In this document: piece after piece, positions 14,557 to 17,400 of the stretch
Position numbering within the stretch: position 1 is the first letter of the stretch
Layout of the letters: each line of letters starts with the position of its first letter
NCBI GenBank assembly: GCA_038751365.1
Contig: JBCDGH010000026.1
Span: 1-17,400, forward strand
Reading direction: 5' to 3'
Length of the DNA stretch: 17,400 bases
From: JBCDGH01 sp038751365
GTDB lineage: Bacteria > Patescibacteriota > JACMRA01
The notes under the pieces: generated by a model
Databases searched by the model: none
What the model saw: only the letters and a program-made list of their open reading frames with translations
What the model was told of the DNA's origin: nothing
Program-made: the position numbers and the translations under genes

Positions 14557-15392
14557 ATGCTATAAGATATCATTTTTGCTTTGATAAACTTAGCTGGATT
14601 GTTTGGATTTTGAACCTCAACGTTTTTTAGATATGCCTTACTGTTTTCTAGTCTTAGCTTATCATTTTCTGGGAAAGACTCATACTTTTCTAGAGGTATT
14701 AAAGCTGTAAGATTAAATAAACTTTCTGATTTTGGTAAAATAATATTAGAAAAAACTGTTGCTGGGTTTTTTATTCCCCACATACCTCTGAATCTCAGAT
14801 AAGTTATACCTAGAGGATCGACTTTATTTATTTTAGCTAATTCATTCGTTTCTGTAAGCTCTATATCTTTTATCTGCTCAATTCCATATATAATTTTGTT
14901 AGCTGCTTTTTCATATGTGTCTTTGTTAGCAGCATAGAGCGATCCATAGACAAACCATAAGTTTTTTAGGTTGTTGTTTTTTACGTTTCCTACAGCATAT
15001 AGAATATCTTTCTCCTTCCAGCCGCCAAATTCCTCCTCACAGTTTCTGCAGCTATTTGTAATTTTAGTATCACTTGCGTACAATTTATCTTTTGGATACG
15101 AGCTATTTAGAGCAAGGTTGCTAGTTGCTACTTCAATTTTTTTTATTTCTATAGCATCGCCTTTTTTCAGTATAAAATCAGGAGGATTGTTAGTATTTCC
15201 TATATAGGAGAAGTACTTGGAGTACTGTTTTTCTAGATTATCACCCTTTTCCTGCTTTATAGTGTTGGCAAAGCAGTCCTTTATATACGTTTCTAGTGCG
15301 TCTCCTGTAGAGTTAGCTCTATTTTTATTGGTATATATATTTTTGATTTCTACTATTGGATTATCTATTATATTGGCAATAGCGATTAAAAT
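14553..15392 (-). CDS. Type II restriction endonuclease, NgoPII-like, with non-canonical start codon
   Basis: The restriction partner, expected to cut unmethylated GGCC. An uninterrupted frame extends far upstream of the first TTG (15083) and is homologous throughout to NgoPII as I recall it: 'NIIDNPIVEIKN', 'GDALETYIKD', 'FSYIGNTNNPPD', 'CRNCEEEFGGWKEKDILYAV', 'VDPLGITYLRFRGMWGIKNP', ending 'AKMISYSI'. The catalytic PD-(D/E)xK motif is Pro71-Asp72, then Glu82-Ile-Lys84, encoded upstream of 15083, so a protein starting there would be inactive. Upstream to the closing TAA at 15422-15420 there is no ATG, GTG or TTG. ATT at 15392-15390 gives 279 residues, the expected family size; ATA at 15404 is an alternative. 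A TATAAG (15405-15400) lies seven bases before the ATT, but no clear -35 is seen. The stop TGA overlaps the methylase ATG. Confidence 0.85.
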   Translation of the reverse strand: MLIAIANIIDNPIVEIKNIYTNKNRANSTGDALETYIKDCFANTIKQEKGDNLEKQYSKYFSYIGNTNNPPDFILKKGDAIEIKKIEVATSNLALNSSYPKDKLYASDTKITNSCRNCEEEFGGWKEKDILYAVGNVKNNNLKNLWFVYGSLYAANKDTYEKAANKIIYGIEQIKDIELTETNELAKINKVDPLGITYLRFRGMWGIKNPATVFSNIILPKSESLFNLTALIPLEKYESFPENDKLRLENSKAYLKNVEVQNPNNPAKFIKAKMISYSI

Positions 15393-15457
15393 ATTAGTAC
15401 TTATAAGAGAGATGTTACTTTATATCTGAATACAAGAAACTTGTTTAGGCAAATAAA

Positions 15458-15486
15458 TTGACAAAACCACTCTTGGAACCTAAACT
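15458..15486 (+). promoter_or_regulatory. Promoter for lepB
   Basis: A consensus TTGACA (15458-15463), a 17-base spacer and TAAACT (15481-15486). Seven bases later is the ATG at 15494. The TTG of this -35 box is in frame with lepB and could be mistaken for a start, but it lies upstream of the predicted transcript. Confidence 0.6.
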
Positions 15487-15493
15487 AACAATT

Positions 15494-16201
15494 ATGGCGT
15501 ATGTACCAGATACAGTAGGAGAACTAAAAAAGTTTAATTTTATAGGAGCTAGTGGCAAGAATATATGGTCTTTCTTTGTGTCTTTATCTTGGTTAGTCCT
15601 CATCGGTTTATTTTTGCTTAAGCTTTTTGTTTATCAACAAGTAACTGTTATTGGTGAAAGTATGGAACCAAGCTATCAAACTGATCAGCTTTTGCTTGTA
15701 GATCAAGTTAATAAGAATTTTAAAAGGGGTCAGGTAGTAGCTGTTTATGAAGATAAAGAAGTAGCTAAAACGGCTGATTATTGGACTAGGTTTAAGACAA
15801 GATTTTTTCTGAAAAGGGTAATTGGTCTGCCAGGAGAAGAAATCCAGATGGTTGGTGATAAGGTGATTATATATAACGAGGAGTTTCCTGAAGGAAAGGT
15901 TTTGGACGAGGATTATGTTTCTAAAGAAGTCAAAAGCCAAGAAGAGATACTACGTTATTACTTTCCTAGGACTAAGATTCAGGATAATGATTATTTTGTC
16001 ATGGGTGACAATCGTCTAAATTCTCTTGACTCTAGAGAGAGAGGTACTTTTCCTGACTATGCACTTTTTGGACAAGAGACCCTGAGGTTTTGGCCATTAA
16101 GAGATGCAACCTTGTTTTCTTTACCTGAGTACAGTTATTCGGATATTGACGAAGAGTTAAAAGCTAAAATAGAATACTTGGAGATTACCCAAAATAACTA
16201 G
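15494..16201 (+). CDS. lepB: Signal peptidase I
   Basis: Membrane-bound serine protease that removes signal peptides from exported proteins. With the ATG at 15494 it is 235 residues: a short cytoplasmic N-terminus, one membrane helix at about 23-47 (NIWSFFVSLSWLVLIGLFLL...), then the extracytoplasmic catalytic domain. Box B 'VIGESMEPS' holds the nucleophile Ser56; box D 'FLKRVIGLPGEE' holds the general base Lys107; box E is 'FVMGDNRLNSLDSR'. This is the Ser-Lys dyad of the family. The frame extends back to a TTG at 15458, but that TTG is the -35 hexamer of the promoter. The extra residues are not family-typical, so I prefer 15494. It is divergent from the restriction gene, and the exonuclease gene follows after 26 bases, probably in the same operon. 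Confidence 0.93.
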   Translation: MAYVPDTVGELKKFNFIGASGKNIWSFFVSLSWLVLIGLFLLKLFVYQQVTVIGESMEPSYQTDQLLLVDQVNKNFKRGQVVAVYEDKEVAKTADYWTRFKTRFFLKRVIGLPGEEIQMVGDKVIIYNEEFPEGKVLDEDYVSKEVKSQEEILRYYFPRTKIQDNDYFVMGDNRLNSLDSRERGTFPDYALFGQETLRFWPLRDATLFSLPEYSYSDIDEELKAKIEYLEITQNN

Positions 16202-16227
16202 GTGTAATATCTATGTAAGTTTAGCTC

Positions 16228-17178
16228 ATGAAAGCCTTAATTATCGATACCTCCTATCTAATATATAGATCCTTTTTTGCCTATCCACACTTGACTGCGA
16301 AAGGTGTATATACTGGAGCTTTCTTCGGTTTTGCAAAAACAATTCTGACATTAATTCAGCAGTATAAGCCTGATGAGCTTGTATTTGCGAATGATACTAC
16401 AGCTCCCACATGGAGACACGATGTACTAGCTGACTACAAAGGTAATCGACCTGAGATCCAAGAAGAAATGGTGCAGCAGATACCTCTTATAAAAAACTGG
16501 ATTAAGGATATAACTCCAAATATTTTTAGCCAAGATGGTTTTGAGGCGGATGATTTTATTTATACTGTTAGTAGTCAGATAGCTGCTGGTAACAACCCTA
16601 ATGACCAAATTCTTATCTTCTCTTCAGATAAGGATCTATATCAGATATTAGTCGAGCCACAAGTATTTTTTTTGCAGACTAAAACTAGTAAAGATGGTTG
16701 GAAATTGTTTGGACAAGCTGAATTTATAGAAAAATATGGTCTAGATCCTAAGCAGTGGTTGGATTATAAAGCTCTTACTGGTGATCCTTCTGACAATCTA
16801 AAGGGGGTGTCAGGAATAGGTCCGAAAACAGCCACTAGAATCCTGCAAGAAGTTGGTTGTCTATACAATTTATTTGATACATTGGGTTGGGATAACGATA
16901 ACCTACTTTCAATATCTATCTTGCAAAATAATGCTAGAGACTTTGTAGAAAACAGTAAAAATGAAAGCCTGATTAATAAAATTAAATCTCATAAAGATAT
17001 CTTATTGCAAACATACTATTTGGCAACTTTGCAAAGTGTGCCTGGTACTAGCTTAAAAAAAACTGGCTTTGATCTAACAAAAGGTATCTCTAGTTTTTAT
17101 GAATTTGGCTTTAAATCTTTGATAAATTCTACCACTAAGCTTGCTGTTGAAGACGCTGGATCTGAAGCTTTATTTTAG
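16228..17178 (+). CDS. 5'-3' exonuclease, DNA polymerase I N-terminal family
   Basis: A stand-alone flap/5'-3' exonuclease of 316 residues, corresponding to the N-terminal domain of PolA; no polymerase domain follows. Metal-binding acids are in place: Asp7 (MKALIIDTSYLIYRSF), Asp56 (VFANDTTAPTWRH), 'GFEADDFIY' (104-112), 'FSSDKDLYQ' (131-139) and 'LTGDPSDNLKGV' (183-194). The helix-3-turn-helix DNA-binding motif 'GVSGIGPKTATRIL' is at 193-206. Also visible is 'DYKGNRP' (69-75), usual in this family. The role is removal of RNA primers or flaps in replication and repair. The ATG is 26 bases after the lepB stop with no Shine-Dalgarno in between, and co-transcription with lepB is likely. The tail after about residue 275 diverges from the family and ends in an acidic 'EDAGSEALF'. 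Confidence 0.9.
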   Translation: MKALIIDTSYLIYRSFFAYPHLTAKGVYTGAFFGFAKTILTLIQQYKPDELVFANDTTAPTWRHDVLADYKGNRPEIQEEMVQQIPLIKNWIKDITPNIFSQDGFEADDFIYTVSSQIAAGNNPNDQILIFSSDKDLYQILVEPQVFFLQTKTSKDGWKLFGQAEFIEKYGLDPKQWLDYKALTGDPSDNLKGVSGIGPKTATRILQEVGCLYNLFDTLGWDNDNLLSISILQNNARDFVENSKNESLINKIKSHKDILLQTYYLATLQSVPGTSLKKTGFDLTKGISSFYEFGFKSLINSTTKLAVEDAGSEALF

Positions 17179-17286
17179 GTGTTACTATACTCTAGAGCTT
17201 GACCTAATCAGCTTTAAGTGTAACAAATTTAATTGTCATCCTCATTGTTTGGGGGTGCGTTTCCTAAAATGATCTCGGAGATAACG

Positions 17287-17400
17287 ATGACTAGATTCAG
17301 TCTTAACGAAATAATTGACTATAACTTTTTCTCAAACAACAAGCTCAAGCTGACCAGGCTCAGAAGCTTTAAAAACCAGATGGAATGCATGAGTTACGAA
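17287..17400 (+). CDS. N-terminal fragment of an unknown protein (runs off the right edge)
   Basis: An open frame of 38 codons to the window edge, starting MTRFSLNEIIDYNFFSNNKL and then basic ('KLTRLRSFKNQME'). GGAG at 17277-17280 lies six bases before the ATG at 17287, a proper Shine-Dalgarno and the only clear one in the window; an upstream in-frame ATG at 17269 lacks one. Codons such as CTC, CTG, ACC and AGG are more GC-rich than in neighbouring genes. Both points hint at a different origin. I do not recognise the product; the fragment is too short to classify. Confidence 0.45.
   Translation, partial: MTRFSLNEIIDYNFFSNNKLKLTRLRSFKNQMECMSYE

Noticed and set aside
14195..14584. Plus-strand frame of 129 codons inside the methylase gene
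   Set aside because: Antisense shadow of the conserved N-terminal motifs I to VI of the cytosine methyltransferase.
15217..15429. Plus-strand frames at 14971-15207 and 15217-15429
   Set aside because: They are the antisense of the N-terminal half of the restriction endonuclease, whose minus-strand frame shows family motifs there.
15458..15493. TTG start for lepB at 15458
   Set aside because: The TTG is the first half of a consensus -35 hexamer with a -10 at 15481; the family-typical N-terminus fits the ATG at 15494.
17179..17226. Possible terminator after the exonuclease gene
   Set aside because: TGTTAC 17180-17185 and GTAACA 17220-17225 can pair, but the interior matches poorly and no T-run follows.
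1..17400. tRNA, rRNA, CRISPR arrays, prophage or toxin-antitoxin modules
   Set aside because: No T-loop GTTCGA-type tRNA signature in a fitting context, no regularly spaced long repeats, and no recognisable phage or toxin-antitoxin gene pair were seen on either strand.

Overview
The window is AT-rich (roughly one third GC by eye), densely packed and bacterial. Genes are short, intergenic gaps are small, strands alternate often, and Shine-Dalgarno motifs are nearly absent upstream of starts. Together with a stand-alone ftsZ, a fused fatty-acid-kinase-like gene and many orphan genes, this suggests a small-genome bacterium such as a Patescibacteria/CPR member. That placement is inference. TGA acts as a stop: the restriction gene ends in TGA exactly where its family ends. 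The Gracilibacteria/SR1 code (TGA = Gly) is therefore not used.

Layout. At the left edge (1-325) lie the start of a transposase-like helix-turn-helix gene running off the window and a strong terminator with no intact gene in front of it. murI (glutamate racemase) follows on the minus strand. Next come an orphan 93-residue gene and a SAM-dependent methyltransferase on the plus strand, then a heavily decayed gene (2684-3626) whose remnants carry an HExxH motif. A phosphomannomutase/phosphoglucomutase (minus) and ftsZ (plus) are divergent. A 397-base gap, possibly structured or relic, leads to an orphan gene at 6825. That gene converges on a large membrane protein joining an O-antigen ligase/polymerase-like part to a glycosyltransferase-like part. 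Two more orphans follow: a two-helix membrane protein and a 98-residue soluble protein with a strong terminator. Then comes a DAK2-DegV fusion resembling FakA joined to FakB, and a DUF2461 gene. A type II restriction-modification operon (NgoPII-like nuclease, HaeIII-like methylase, predicted target GGCC) is followed by lepB (signal peptidase I) and a Pol I-like 5'-3' exonuclease. A new gene with a genuine Shine-Dalgarno starts at the right edge.

How the parts connect. MurI (D-glutamate), FtsZ (division), the sugar phosphomutase and the polymerase/glycosyltransferase fusion all serve the cell envelope and division. LepB processes exported proteins. The FakA/FakB-like fusion hints at use of external fatty acids. 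The restriction-modification pair and the edge transposase are the mobile or defence component.

Most notable observations: (1) several promoters place the predicted transcription start at or within a few bases of the start codon, implying leaderless mRNAs; (2) the restriction endonuclease has a full-length conserved frame but no ATG, GTG or TTG start, so an ATT or ATA start is implied; (3) two unusual gene fusions; (4) a decayed HExxH gene. I did not find a complete new multi-gene system, CRISPR array, tRNA or rRNA.
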